In this document: positions 43,848 through 54,455 of the stretch, piece after piece
Position numbering within the stretch: position 1 is the first letter of the stretch
Layout of the letters: each line of letters begins with the position of its first letter
From: Sphaerosporella brunnea
Lineage: Eukaryota; Ascomycota; Pezizomycetes; Pezizales; Pyronemataceae
Length of the DNA stretch: 64,000 bases
Direction of reading: 5' to 3'
Assembly (NCBI GenBank): GCA_008704415.1
Contig: VXIS01000163.1
Location: 1-64,000 of the forward strand
Program-made: the position numbers and the translations under genes
The notes under the pieces: model-generated
Told to the model about the DNA's origin: nothing
Database searches by the model: none
What the model saw: the letters and a program-made list of their open reading frames with translations, nothing else

Positions 43848-44300
43848 CTAATCTTCTGGCTCAGAAGCGGTTGCAACCTCGTTATAAAGGAAGAGAATTT
43901 CCAAGAGGGGCGTGATGCCATGGGTCTTTGACTCCACCCAGGCATCCAAAAGCGAAAGACTAGCAACGGCTTTAGGAGGCAATGGAACACTGAAAGGCTG
44001 CGTGTCTCTTTGCTTGGGGACCGTTTCTTGCCGCAGAGACTTTGTGGCAAAATCGGCAATAGTTAGTGCAAGAGAAGCATGTTGGTTTGTGTTTGCTTGG
44101 TTTTCATCGATCTGCAACAGTTCGTCAATCAGTGGATCTGTGGGGTGGCCGCCTTTATTTTTTTTGGCAGGAGGCGGTGATACAGGTCGTTCTTTATGCG
44201 GTGACTGAGACATAGGTCCCTGGTACAAAGCAGTGTTTCCAGGCTCAAGGTAATTTTGAACCGTGGTTTGAAGGGTGGTAACCTTAAAATCAACAGTCAT
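43848..44300 (-). CDS. Hypothetical protein, unrecognised
   Basis: The frame runs from ATG 44298-44300 (an upstream in-frame ATG lies at 44378) to 43848. It is about 150 residues, polar and Pro/Lys-rich in the first third (SPPPAKKNKGG), then a helical acidic section (PLIDELLQIDENQA) and a C-terminal helix. It has protein-like composition and no stops. No domain was recognised. Confidence 0.35.
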   Translation of the reverse strand: MTVDFKVTTLQTTVQNYLEPGNTALYQGPMSQSPHKERPVSPPPAKKNKGGHPTDPLIDELLQIDENQANTNQHASLALTIADFATKSLRQETVPKQRDTQPFSVPLPPKAVASLSLLDAWVESKTHGITPLLEILFLYNEVATASEPED

Positions 44301-44519
44301 TTTCAGTTGTGTATGTGGAAAACTAAATTTTGTCGCTGGGTCTTTGTGGCAGGAGGGGTTGTGGCGACGAGCGTTCAAATCTGCACTACACTATGTAAAG
44401 CACATGATCGCAAGGTTGGCAACCGATTTTTGCTGTAGCGCGGTTGTCAACCCAGAAAATGGTTGCTTACCTACGGCTTTCCCCCCCAACTCTATCACTA
44501 TATACAAGATTCTTGCGGC

Positions 44520-45085
44520 CTTCGGCCTCTATGTTTTGAGTATGCTTCTCCGGCCATAACTTTGCCAGTTTTCATCTGATTGACTTGGGAGTTGAAGCTG
44601 CAGATTACCCACCGCATCCTCCACGCTCCACGCTCCTAGCTCCGCGCTCCAAACCCCGCATCTCGTCCTACGCCGAGTCCTGCGCCGAGTGCTGCGCCGA
44701 GTCCCGCGCCGAGTCGTGCGCCGAGCCTCTATGTTCTGGGTCCGCTTCTCTGGCAATAACTTTGTCAGTTTTCATGCGATTTGAAGCTGCAGATTACCCA
44801 CCGCATCCTCCTCGCTCCACCGTCCAAGCTTCACGCTCCAAGCTCCAAGCTCCTAGCTCCACGCTCCAGACCCCGCATCGCGTTCCACGCTGAGTCCTGC
44901 GCCGAGCCTCTGTGTTTTGAGTATGCTTCTCCTGCCATAACTTTGTCAGTTTTCATCCAGTTGACTTCGGGTTTGAAGCTGTAGATTACCCACCGCATCC
45001 TCCACACTCCATGCTCCACGCTTCACGTTCTACGCTTGAAACCCCGCATCGCGTCCCACGCCGAGTCCTACGCCGAGCCGTTGGG
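44520..45085 (+). repeat. About 190-bp tandem repeat
   Basis: GAAGCTG recurs at 44594, 44783 and 44974. Each unit has a CTTTG(C/T)CAGTTTTCAT half and a half made of degenerate CACGCTCC/AGCTCC and GCCGAGTCC motifs. These inner motifs vary in copy number between units. Confidence 0.85.
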
Positions 45086-45459
45086 AAGCACCTTTGAAGA
45101 TCCATCGCATGGTAAATCGAGTTTTTTTCTTTGCCGCGGTATCGTAATATCGGCTGCAAACATCGACAGACTTGAGGGAAGGGGAAAACTTGATATCACC
45201 AAAGTTCTTGATTATGTTTGAAGATCACATCCATCACGGGATGGTTTGTTTCTTGTTTTTTTCTTGTTTTTTGTTTTTTCCAAAAAAAACAGCCCACAAA
45301 AGCCCGGGCCAAGAAACCCTCAAGAGATCATCATTTGCCCTACCACATAGTCGCTGGATTCCAAATCCACACGCAGCCAAACCAAAATCTCCGCCCCCAA
45401 GAAATCCTGGCTCCACACCGAGTCATATGCCGTGTAAAGTATGCAGGAATATCCTTATA

Positions 45460-45688
45460 TGGTGCAGGCGGCCTTAAACCGACCCGTCGGCGGTGGTGGA
45501 GACGGCAACGACTGTTTATAATAAACTGATCACCACGTGAGAACTCTGGGGAAACAGCCCTCCCGTCCCCTAAATAAGATGCGCTCTGTAAGACTGAGGC
45601 GCTGGCTTCCACCAGTCGCGCAATCTTGTGATGTTATTGAAGTCGGGGAAATTTTGAGCGACAGGTTGGTTTAAGGCCACCTGCACCG
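45460..45688 (+). mobile_element. MITE-A copy 2
   Basis: 229 bp, same length as copy 1 and differing at only a handful of sites, most of them transitions. Three changes fall in the right TIR (GGTTGG, CCACC, final G). TA flanks both sides (45458-45459, 45689-45690). Confidence 0.92.
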
Positions 45689-45962
45689 TACGATCGTAAT
45701 CACTGTGAAACAATCATAGCCGGTTGGTGTCGCGTGCCGTTGGTACCCGCGCATCGCAATTAGATCCTCCGGCCGAGAGTTCTACTGGCGGTGTTTTTTT
45801 TGCGGGTGGGAGGGTTCATAGTTTTACCTCGAGTTAACCATGTCAAAAACCATGACGGCGCGTCCTGCTGTGTGGGGTTTCTTCGCAACTTTCTTTTCTA
45901 CGCCTCGAACATACAAGGCGATGACCTATATGAAGTTTCGCGAGTTCACTTTGACATCACAA

Positions 45963-46069
45963 GTGTACGTAGCTTAATGGCAGAGCGTGCCCCCACTCCA
46001 GTATTTGCCCAACATAGCGGGGATACTGGGGCCGATGGGTGAGATCCGGGTTCGAATCACGGCGTACAC
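45963..46069 (+). ncRNA. tRNA-like repeat unit B
   Basis: Same 107-bp structure as unit A, with the GCCGATGGG variant and TATTTGCCC in the insert. The 260 bp upstream also match unit A's flank, so A and B are part of a longer duplicated block. A T-rich tail follows. Confidence 0.6.
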
Positions 46070-46164
46070 GATTTCTTTTTTTCTTTTTTTCTTTTTTTGT
46101 TTGTTATCACGTGACGGCTCACTGTATAGAGCAAAGTGAGGTGGCGCAACACGGAAAATTTACC

Positions 46165-46625
46165 CAGTGATTAGCTGTGATTGTGTGGCGCATTGTGGAG
46201 GAGCGAGTGGCAGGTGATAGAATGCGGGTTGAATTAGTACGAGTGTTAGCTGTGAATCAACGCTTGACTTCATCCTCAGAAATCCGCCCATCCTCTCCAC
46301 CACCTTCCAACCACCCAGCTTCACTCCCCCCCTTCATCCCCCCCCGTGTCACTTCACTATATACACATAGAGCAAAGTGAGCGTGTGGTGGCTCCCACGG
46401 TGGCGCCCGGTGGCGCAAAGCGGAAAATTTTCCCACCACCCGCTGAGTGATTAGTTGTGATTGGGCGGCGCATTGTGGAGCGGAGCCGTGGAGGAGCTTG
46501 AACGACGACACTGAATGAAACCGTGTCTCACACATACGCCCTGAATGCAACGTACACATGACTTTACATTAAGTGGCGCTGTACTAATGACTCCACGCCG
46601 TGTGGTCATCACACAGCCGTTCACT
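46165..46625 (+). repeat. Dispersed repeat R1, copy 2
   Basis: It carries the same ordered blocks as 25620-25985. It includes an internally duplicated start (46165-46200 and 46448-46500), with about 240 bp of unrelated sequence between them. Confidence 0.75.
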
Positions 46626-46629
46626 AGTA

Positions 46630-48290
46630 GAACATAAGCAACAACACACGACGCAAAATGGGTTTCCGCCACCGGAAACACGACAGACAGGTCCTTCAAA
46701 TGGGGGCTTGCTGCATGACAACAGAGGATTTGAGACGCTTCAACGCTTCTTGAAACCAACCGGTATCGCCACCAGAAAGTGGTTGCAAGTGGAGGCAGGG
46801 TTGAAGCGACAGCCTAGAAGAATTGGTTGGGACAGAGTCGAGGAGGGGCTGCGGGATTGTACGTAAACTCATAAGGAAGAACTTGTGCGCATCAGATGGC
46901 CCGCTCATGCGTAGTTCCTCAACAGTGCTTTTGAACTTCCCTTAGAAGCGCGGGAGTAGAGACTCTGCCGTTTGTGTTGCGTTTGTGATAGTTCCTTGCT
47001 TGCTTTCGTTGCTTGCTCCACAAGACCATCACCGACGTTCTGCATTCTACATATCCATAAATAAACAAAAAAGGCCCTTGGACAAGATTGTCCTTCTGAC
47101 GAGGCTCTTCACCCGCCCAAGAGACCTGATTCATAACATAGTCCGATGAGCAGAGATGCGCTCGCAACTTACTATGCAAGGCTGCGTACAAAGACGCGTG
47201 CGAAAACTTCGGTATATTGAGCTCGCAATGTACGACGGTTTGATGGAAAACCATCGCTTGGCGAAGATTGTTCATGTGAATGTTGTTTTCGCGTCCAGAG
47301 GCTGTGATTCTTAAGACCGGCGAACCGGGGGACATACTTGGTGATGAACGGAGCTCCTGAGATTATATGGGGGTCATCGCCTGATAGCTGCCCACCCCTA
47401 CACTTGCGATGGCTGAGGGGATCAAAGAGTTCTCCTTGTCAACTGCACTTTCCAACCGGCTACAATGAATACATAGGCTGCCCACAAAGTCATTTACCTG
47501 CACAGTTGGTCGGCATACCTAATCCCAGAAGAATAAGTCGTGTTGTAATGCACGGTTTGTACAGCGCAGAAGCGTTTCTAGAGGCACGGAAGGTTTCAAA
47601 ACAATAAACCATCGCTTCAATTTCAGTACATAACTCCCAAACAACAACTGCCGACACGGCTTTCCTCCTCCTCAACCAACAACAACGCCTGCCCCCCTCC
47701 TCTCCAGGCAGCAAGGAAAACCTCCACGGCCGAAGAACGCCTCAGGCCGAACAGAAAACACCTTTACGGTAGCCGCGGTTGTGAATAGTAGCCGCACTCA
47801 ACGTTGGCCACGGTGAGTACGCGGTCGCTGCGAGGGAACGCTGCGTATAATCATGTGTCCGGAGCAGCTGCCCCGGACTCGGAAACGGAAACCAGTGCAA
47901 GGCATCGTCGACGGTAGGCGGGTGTGCGAAGGCAGTCGACGGTGGGCGGGTGTGGGAAGGGAGTCCACGTTGTCCTGGGTCGATTCGTCGAAACCTCGTC
48001 GTACGTGCAGCTCTCGTCGTAACCCCTTCTTGAGGGGGCGTATAGTTTCTCGTCAGGGGAGACGTCTTTGCTGCCAGCGGGCTCTAGGCGGAAATTCAAA
48101 GCAGTCAGGGCCTCCTTGTCATAGCTGCTGCATAAGAAAGCCCAAACACACGCCCGACACATTCGCCTCCGAAACCGCCACTCATTTCCTTGGCGGACTG
48201 TATGCCGGCGGGGGTGTATCCGGGATTACTCCAGTCGGGGGTCGAACTGAGGAATCAGCTGGAGCTTTGTAGATACATTGACAGGCCAAA
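46630..48290. other. No gene recognised
   Basis: Only short ORFs on both strands. A GC-rich direct repeat (GTCGACGGTAGGCGGGTGTG and GTCGACGGTGGGCGGGTGTG) occurs at about 47908 and 47936. Confidence 0.55.
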
Positions 48291-48292
48291 AC

Positions 48293-48690
48293 TTACTGGC
48301 GGCAGGTGTGTTGGTCATTTGCGGGGTCGGTCGGCGGTGCTGGCGGCAGAGCATTTTCATGGACACGACAACGAACCTCGCGATGCGCGACCAAACCGGG
48401 CGGAGCGAGGGCATTTGGAACATTGCCAGGATGGCTCGTCGATACTTTGCTTGGGTGGTGGAAGTTTGCGCCGGCCGGTAATATGGTGGCGACAGAACCG
48501 GCCGGCGCTCTCGTTGCTTCGCCTCCGTCGGCTGCGATTTTCTCTCCTTGGCGCTTGCCCTGGGATCTGCTTGCAGGTCTACGCGGGGTAAACCTGAAGG
48601 CCGCAGCCTTTGGTGGCGATGAGTTGTGGAAGTTGGGGTCATGCTTTTCGCCCCACTTCTGCCACGCGCTGGCTAGCTTTGCGTGAAGCC
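48293..48690 (-). CDS. Possible exon or pseudogene piece
   Basis: One minus-strand frame is open for about 130 codons and reads like protein (AWQKWGEKHDPNFHNSSPP, then a Pro/Ala-rich tail). No ATG fits and a different frame is open upstream. It may belong to the same duplicated locus as the paralogue fragment at 49100-49370. Confidence 0.25.
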
Positions 48691-48769
48691 TTTTTTGTGG
48701 TGTTGGCCCCGTCGGGCAAACCGCGAAGAAACCATCCGATCTTTACCTGTCCCCTACTGACAGGGTGTT

Positions 48770-49135
48770 CTACGGCTTCAGGTGGAAATCCAACGTCGTT
48801 GATCGCAGCTTCGCAGATGCGCTGTAGTTTTTCGTAATTGGGCAGTTGGGCTAGGGCCTGCCGGCTCCAGGTGGAAACAAAACGTCGTTGATTGCAGCTT
48901 CGCAGAAGCGCTGTAGTTTTTCGTAATTGGGCAGTTGGGCTAGGGCCTGCCGGCTCCAGGTGGAAACCAAACGTCGTTGATTGCAGCTTCGCCGATGCGC
49001 TGTAATTTTTGGAAATTGCACAGTTGGGCTAGGGCCTGCCGGCTCCAGGTGGAAATCAAACGTCATTGATTGCAGCTCCGCGTATGCGCTGTAATTTTTG
49101 GATATTGGGCAGCTGGGCTAGGGCGTGCCGACTGC
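48770..49135 (+). repeat. 89-bp tandem repeat, about 4 copies
   Basis: GGTGGAAA recurs at 48781, 48870, 48959 and 49048, exactly 89 bp apart. Units contain CGTCGTTGATTGCAGC and GCAGTTGGGCTAGGGCCTGC. The last unit runs into the paralogue fragment at 49138. Confidence 0.92.
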
Positions 49136-49370
49136 GTGGACGTCGCCTCCGACTCGTACCCGTAGTTCACGGAGAGCCGGGTGATCAACTCGGAGCGGTG
49201 ACGGCGAAACCACCGCTCCGGCATGTCGGCGCCCGTCTTTTTCCCGTCGTCCAGGAAAACCTTGAGGTTGCAAGTGACCTCTGGCAGCCAGTCGCTCCAA
49301 GGCTTCCTGGTAGGCATCTTCCAGTTCCCGGCCATGGCTCGCCCTCATTGCCGCTGCTGGATCCAGGGGC
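49100..49370 (-). pseudogene. Truncated paralogue of the 50.6-51.9 kb gene
   Basis: RELEDAYQEAL and, in the next frame, VTCNLKVFLDDGKKTGADMP followed by WFRRHRSELITRLSVNYGY match the C-terminal part of the 429-codon protein almost residue for residue. A frame break separates the two pieces. The rest of the gene is missing and 89-bp repeats replace the C-terminus. Confidence 0.75.
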
Positions 49371-49375
49371 CACAG

Positions 49376-49421
49376 TGGCGCGCGCCGTTTTTGGCGGAAA
49401 AACGTCGGGCGCGCGCCACGA
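49376..49421. repeat. GC hairpin
   Basis: AGTGGCGCGCGCC... and ...GGCGCGCGCCACG form a perfect inverted repeat of 11-12 bp around a roughly 22-base loop that contains a second short GTTTTT/AAAAAC stem. Confidence 0.8.
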
Positions 49422-49549
49422 CTGGTGTGCGTGGGTTGCTGATGCTGACAGCGGAATGTTAGTGAGGTTCTTGAAGACGCTTTGCTGCGTTAAGTAGAGG
49501 GAGGGATTCTTACCGGCCACCTCTGGTTACGGAGGCGCCTGGAGACGCA

Positions 49550-49594
49550 CGCGGGCCAGCAACTGCCATCCACTCAGTCGCAGTTGCTGGCCCG
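49550..49594. repeat. 15-bp perfect inverted repeat
   Basis: CGGGCCAGCAACTGC and its exact complement GCAGTTGCTGGCCCG flank a 13-base loop. A rho-type or coding role is not evident. It may be a fold-back footprint. Confidence 0.8.
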
Positions 49595-50627
49595 CTGGGT
49601 GGTTTTTGAGGGACAACTTGTATGCGCAGGTGTGCTTGGGGAGGCGGCTTGATGGTCGCAAGCGACGGGTGGAATCCTTTGAGGGTAGGAGGAAACAGTA
49701 TTCTTAATAGGCAGCCAGACGGGCTGGGTTCGTTGTGGTGCTGCAACTTGCGGATGAAAAACAAAGAGGTTGCAGGGCAAAAAAAAAACCATGCATGAAG
49801 GGGTGGTTGAGGTGATAAGATCATTGGTAGTGAATGTGAAAAGGGAATAAAGAAACTTCGCTACCGAGATGCCAAGCGGCACTGTGCTACCGACCCCCGA
49901 CAAATCCCAAGTTGACTCACTGGAACTCACTCGTTTGTTTTTGCACCAAGCAATGATTTTCCTGGCGGACCGCGAGTGCCTTTCAGTTGCTGTCAGTGCT
50001 CTACACCAATTATACTCCACGCCGAAGCTGAAGTGATCCTGCGAGACAAACGGGAACTGGTGACTCGAATCGTGATGAGATTGAAAGGTGCAACACAGGA
50101 AACTCCAGCACAGTAACCCGGCTACGTGCAGGGTGAAATGCTGTGATCGAAGCGCAGTGCGTCTGGGCTCACCGTGTTTCCAGACATCGCGATGCCCAGG
50201 TCGCGGCGCAGAGTGAGCGTGAAGAGACGCGATAGAGTGCGAGGTGTTGGCCATTACTCGATCACCAATACCCTTTGGCGGCGACGCGCGAGTCACGGAA
50301 TCTTCGCGGTTTCCAGGCAGCATGTTCTACTGTCTGTATGATGGTTATCGACGATGCAGGAGAGACGCAAGCACCTCACAGTATATCGTCACAAATTCCA
50401 GAACAACACACCAATCCCCAGAAATCTGACGTTTCCATTCCACAATCACCGCAAATCTCTAGGAAAACAAACGATCGGCACAACAACAAGCAGCAGATGA
50501 ACGCAAACACTTCGAACTCTGCCAGAAAAGGACACGACAAAACCCAGACACCAGAACCAACATCCCTTCTCGGTCAACCAGTTCACCACTCAGGAAAATG
50601 TGTGCAGACAAGCTCGGATACCTGTGC

Positions 50628-51917
50628 TCACGATGGACAACACGCGTCTCGGATCGCTTTCAGAAGCCAAGCAGCCAGGGAGGTCGCCTCCGAGTCGTAC
50701 CCGTAGTTGACGGAGAGCCGGGTAATCAACTCGGAGCGGTGACGGCGAAACCACTGACCCGGCATGTCGGCCCCGATCTTCTTCCCGTCCTCCAGGACAA
50801 CCTTGAGGTTGCAGGTGACCACGAGCGGCCACTCGCCAAGCCCCAAGGATTCCTGGTAGGCGTCTTCCAGTTCCTTCACAGTCCAGAACGGAATCACCCT
50901 CGGCGAACGACCCATCATGACCCGGATTCCACCACTGTTCAAGTACACTTTGCCCGCCGGGATGTCCCACGCCTTCGAGGAAAGGTCTGTCGCAAAGTCG
51001 TCGAGCATGACGTCGAGCCCGATCTCTTTGAAATGCGGCAGGAGGCCCGTGAAGAAAAAGGTTCCGTTGATGATGAGACGGTACTCGATTGCACGTCCGG
51101 CGAGCATCACAAGGCGGCGTACGCGCTGGCCAGGCGCACGCTTCAGCCGCCCGTGCTGGCCGAACTCGAAGTCGGCTGGGCGAACCGGACCGGGTGGGGA
51201 TGCGTTACCTTCAAGAGGAATCGAAACTCGCTGTCCGCTATCTGTCGATGAACTAGCCGGGATCCGATCCTGTGGAGATTCATGGCGACCACCTGAAGTC
51301 TGCGAAACCATGCCATCGTAAGACGAGACCGACGATGCACCACTTACGCCAGAGTGTGGAGAGTTCTTGCCAGGAACTTCGTCACTCTTTGTCGTGGCGT
51401 TTCCGCCACAATGGGTTGCAGTCACATGCTGCGAGGCGACCCCGCTATGGCCACGGTGAGACGCGGTTCGGGACTCGATGGACGGTATGGTCATTCCGGG
51501 TTGAACGAAAGCCAAGGCGTGCGCATCGTTCTCATCATCTTGACTCGAGGATCCAAAGGGGCGTGTCTGGTGCTGTGGTACCGCCATCCTCATTGAAACG
51601 TGGCCGGAAGGACCCGCTGACTGTTCACCATCCGAGACGGGATCGTCGTGGCCTGGGAATCGCCATTCTTGCAGAGCCTTTTTCACCGGGTCGTCAACAG
51701 CGGCATCGGAGACACTTGACGCTGCGACTCCGCCGACGTCGATGTCGACGTCTCCACTCGTCGCCACAGACTCCAAGTCGGGTGGCGAAACAAGTGGGGA
51801 CGCGTCGAGCGGCGGGGTGTTCGGTCGCATACTCGTCGACTGCATACCTTCGCGTCGAACACGCATGTCCTGCAGCGGGATCATGTCGCCGCTGGAAGAC
51901 TGCTGCTGCGCGCTCAT
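50628..51917 (-). CDS. Conserved hypothetical protein, 429 residues
   Basis: An uninterrupted frame from ATG 51915-51917 to 50628. The first 250 residues are Ser/Pro/Gln/Asp-rich and probably disordered. The last 170 form a structured domain. It begins near RVRRLVMLAGRAIEYRLIIN, contains FFFTGLLPHFKEIGLDVMLD, WDIPAGKVYLNSGGIRVMMG and the duplicated piece VTCNLKVVLEDGKK, and ends in a Cys-rich tail. The same C-terminal piece recurs in the fragment at 49100-49370, so a family exists. Its function is not recognised. Retention of a long frame in error-prone surroundings supports a real gene. Confidence 0.65.
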   Translation of the reverse strand: MSAQQQSSSGDMIPLQDMRVRREGMQSTSMRPNTPPLDASPLVSPPDLESVATSGDVDIDVGGVAASSVSDAAVDDPVKKALQEWRFPGHDDPVSDGEQSAGPSGHVSMRMAVPQHQTRPFGSSSQDDENDAHALAFVQPGMTIPSIESRTASHRGHSGVASQHVTATHCGGNATTKSDEVPGKNSPHSGVSGASSVSSYDGMVSQTSGGRHESPQDRIPASSSTDSGQRVSIPLEGNASPPGPVRPADFEFGQHGRLKRAPGQRVRRLVMLAGRAIEYRLIINGTFFFTGLLPHFKEIGLDVMLDDFATDLSSKAWDIPAGKVYLNSGGIRVMMGRSPRVIPFWTVKELEDAYQESLGLGEWPLVVTCNLKVVLEDGKKIGADMPGQWFRRHRSELITRLSVNYGYDSEATSLAAWLLKAIRDACCPS

Positions 51918-51919
51918 GC

Positions 51920-53360
51920 TTGGGTCGCTGATTGCTGTTCTCCGTGGAAGATTGCTGCGCTCTGGCGTTGCTGTCGAGGATGGTGATGCGTGCTGGAGTT
52001 GTGGTGAGGAAGGGGTGGATAGCGTTGAGGAGGATTAAATTGAAGGGAAGAAGGATGAAGGATGAAGGTTGAAGGGAAGACGAGCCTCGAGTTGATGGGG
52101 AAGCCACGCCCTAGGACTGGGGCGCTGTGACTGGCAGTCTGACCGGTGACGGCGGCCCACGTTCAAGGCGGTGTCGGACGTCGACCGGATGGCAGCTGGA
52201 GTGAAAACGAGCAGACGCAAGATGAAGACATGGAAGCTGAGCGGAAAGCCTGGAGCCTGCGACGATGAACAGATGAAGACACGATGCTGGCGGCGTAGCC
52301 ACGCCCGAAGACAGGACAAAAATGACAGAGATTGCTACTTGTTAGAGCCCAGATTTGGGCTCAGGGCTGCGGCCGACGTGGACACACGGTCCTTCTCTAC
52401 CGGCAATACAAGTAGCGGAGACAAAAACCGAAGTCAAGATGAAGGCCGGGAAGTAATGACGGGAATCTTCAGGCCGTTGGTTTGGCTTTCCTCAGGTTCA
52501 GGGCGAGTCGGATGAAGGATGTCCAATGGACAGGTGGGAACGAGGACACATTGCTGCGGGTCCAGGTTCTATATATACACACAGTCAAACGGTACAGTTT
52601 TCATTCCCTGCTTATAGTCTGTTGCCGGTCTAGGAATCATTCTTGACTGCCAGCAGTTCTGTACTTTCATGTTACGCAGGATAACAATATATTGGTTAAA
52701 TGAGGTAGCGCAGTGTAATTGCTGGGTTCAATGTGCACATGTCTTTGCATCCGGCTGAGGTGATGGAATGAAGCTGGCTGGCGAGGGACATAGCGGCTGG
52801 CGATCGCGGTAGCCGCCGTCGTTTTTGAGCAAACGGAAAATCCTATTTGATCGAGTGATCGATGTGAACGTTTCTCCACTCCGTCGTTTTCATTGCCCCT
52901 GCTCCAGGCTCTGGATATCTTCACAATGAGCGAAAACAGACGCTCTACTGTGGTTGAAACAGCTCCCAAAACAAACATGCAACGCCGCACCCGCAGCTCC
53001 AGTCTACACAGAGTACCTCGTGCCCATTCACAGGCCACCTGTCCTATGCTAGCGAAACGGGGCGACTTTTTACTCGCAGGCTGTCGCATCCCATCAGCTG
53101 GAACGTCCTGATCTTCTCCATGCACTTCGCTTTCTCAAAGGTAACGCATTGCCTGTCACTGGGGCACTGCGGAGGTCGATTGCCACGGCCAGCATGTGAA
53201 TCCGCGGAAGGTTTAGATAAAATAACGAGCGCGCTCGTGCGCCGACATCAGTGCTGTAGTGATCTCTCACAAGGAAGCGAAAAGTTATCAAAACGTGACG
53301 CGTAAGAACCGAATGTGAAAAAATCAGGCCTAGACCTATATGAAGTTGTGAAAGTGTAGC
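51920..53360. other. No firm gene
   Basis: Upstream side of the 429-codon gene. ORFs of 60-150 codons on both strands lack domains. CCCAGATTTGGGCTCAGG (about 52349-52366) is a small hairpin. Confidence 0.5.
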
Positions 53361-53372
53361 TTGACATCACAA

Positions 53373-53479
53373 GTGTACGTAGCTTAATGGCAGAGCGTGC
53401 CCCCACTCCAGTATTTTCCCAACATAGCGGGGATACTGGGGCCGATGGGTGAGATCCGGGTTCGAATCACGGCGTACAC
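53373..53479 (+). ncRNA. tRNA-like repeat unit C
   Basis: 107-bp unit with the same stems as unit A, followed by a long T run (about 53490-53515). Upstream it shares GGCCTAGACCTATATGAAGT and TTGACATCACAA with units D and E, so this 5' flank is part of the repeat. Confidence 0.6.
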
Positions 53480-53778
53480 GATTTCTTTTTGCTCTGTTTT
53501 TTTTTTTTTTTTTTTGCGGAACTCTTATCACACTCAGCAGACGACAACGGCTAAAAGAATTCAAACAGAGCATAGTTAAGACTCTGCTGGCTCACTTCCA
53601 AAAACAGAAGCGTCACTCTACCCTTGCAGAAGAGTACAATCGACTCGGGTTCGCAAACCATTAGTCAGCAACCGCTTTCCATGCGCCGATGCAAATTGAA
53701 TCTCAATCCAGTGCGCATAGACAAGCACACCCGACCCATCAAAACAAGCCAGGCGCTGAGTCATGTCACCTCAACATG

Positions 53779-54228
53779 TCGATTCCCTCCACATCTCCAC
53801 TTCCTGAGCCGAGGAGCCTCATAATAACCCTCTTCTACGGAGCTGCCAGGAAAAACACCATACAGCGAGCCACCTCCATACTCAAAGACATATTCGCAGC
53901 CAACTACGCAAAGCTGAACGACCCGATCCCCGCCGAGCTCTTCACAGCCGCCGACTTCCCCGCTTCCCATCACAAGATACATCGACCCCTTCAGCCGCCA
54001 CCCAGACGATCAGCAGTCTGCTGGTATCACGGAAAATTGGAAACGAGCGAGGGGGGAAGCGAGCGGTGGAAGTGCCATGCTTGTACGTGCTTCCTATGTT
54101 GCCCTCCCGCAGGCGGAGAACTAATGTCAGAGCGGACTACAGGCGGGAAGATCTATAGCTGTCGCAATTTGGACCATGTCTACAATCATTTGGAACAGAT
54201 CCATGGATGGCGGAAGGACGTTTTGTAG
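53779..54228 (+). CDS. Zinc-finger-like hypothetical protein
   Basis: About 149 residues from ATG 53779 (an upstream in-frame ATG lies at 53689). The C-terminal half has CWYHGK, WKCHACTCFLCC and YSCRNLDHVYNHLEQIHGWR, a Cys/His pattern (C-x2-C, then C ... H-x3-H-x4-H) like the zinc-finger module of fungal proteins that end in H-x-x-x-x-H-G-W. The N-terminal half is helical. It is probably nuclear. It may be a fragment of a larger gene, since the fingers sit at the end without an effector domain. A frame of this length beside repeats suggests real coding. Confidence 0.45.
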   Translation, partial: SIPSTSPLPEPRSLIITLFYGAARKNTIQRATSILKDIFAANYAKLNDPIPAELFTAADFPASHHKIHRPLQPPPRRSAVCWYHGKLETSEGGSERWKCHACTCFLCCPPAGGELMSERTTGGKIYSCRNLDHVYNHLEQIHGWRKDVL

Positions 54229-54455
54229 TTCGTCACATCCGGTCTATGAAGCGTCGATCTGTGCGAGAGATGGGGGGGTGCAGCGGACGACCAAGTTGCT
54301 TTCCTGAGCCTCTACACCCTGATGGCTTGCAAATGCGGGGCTTTGATATCTAGGAAAGCGTGCATGCAGCTTCAGTTGCATAGGAAGGCTCAGCGTTTAC
54401 AGGCATGGATATGTCCGCCATTCTTCTGTCAAACCAGCAAGATAACTTCGACGCG

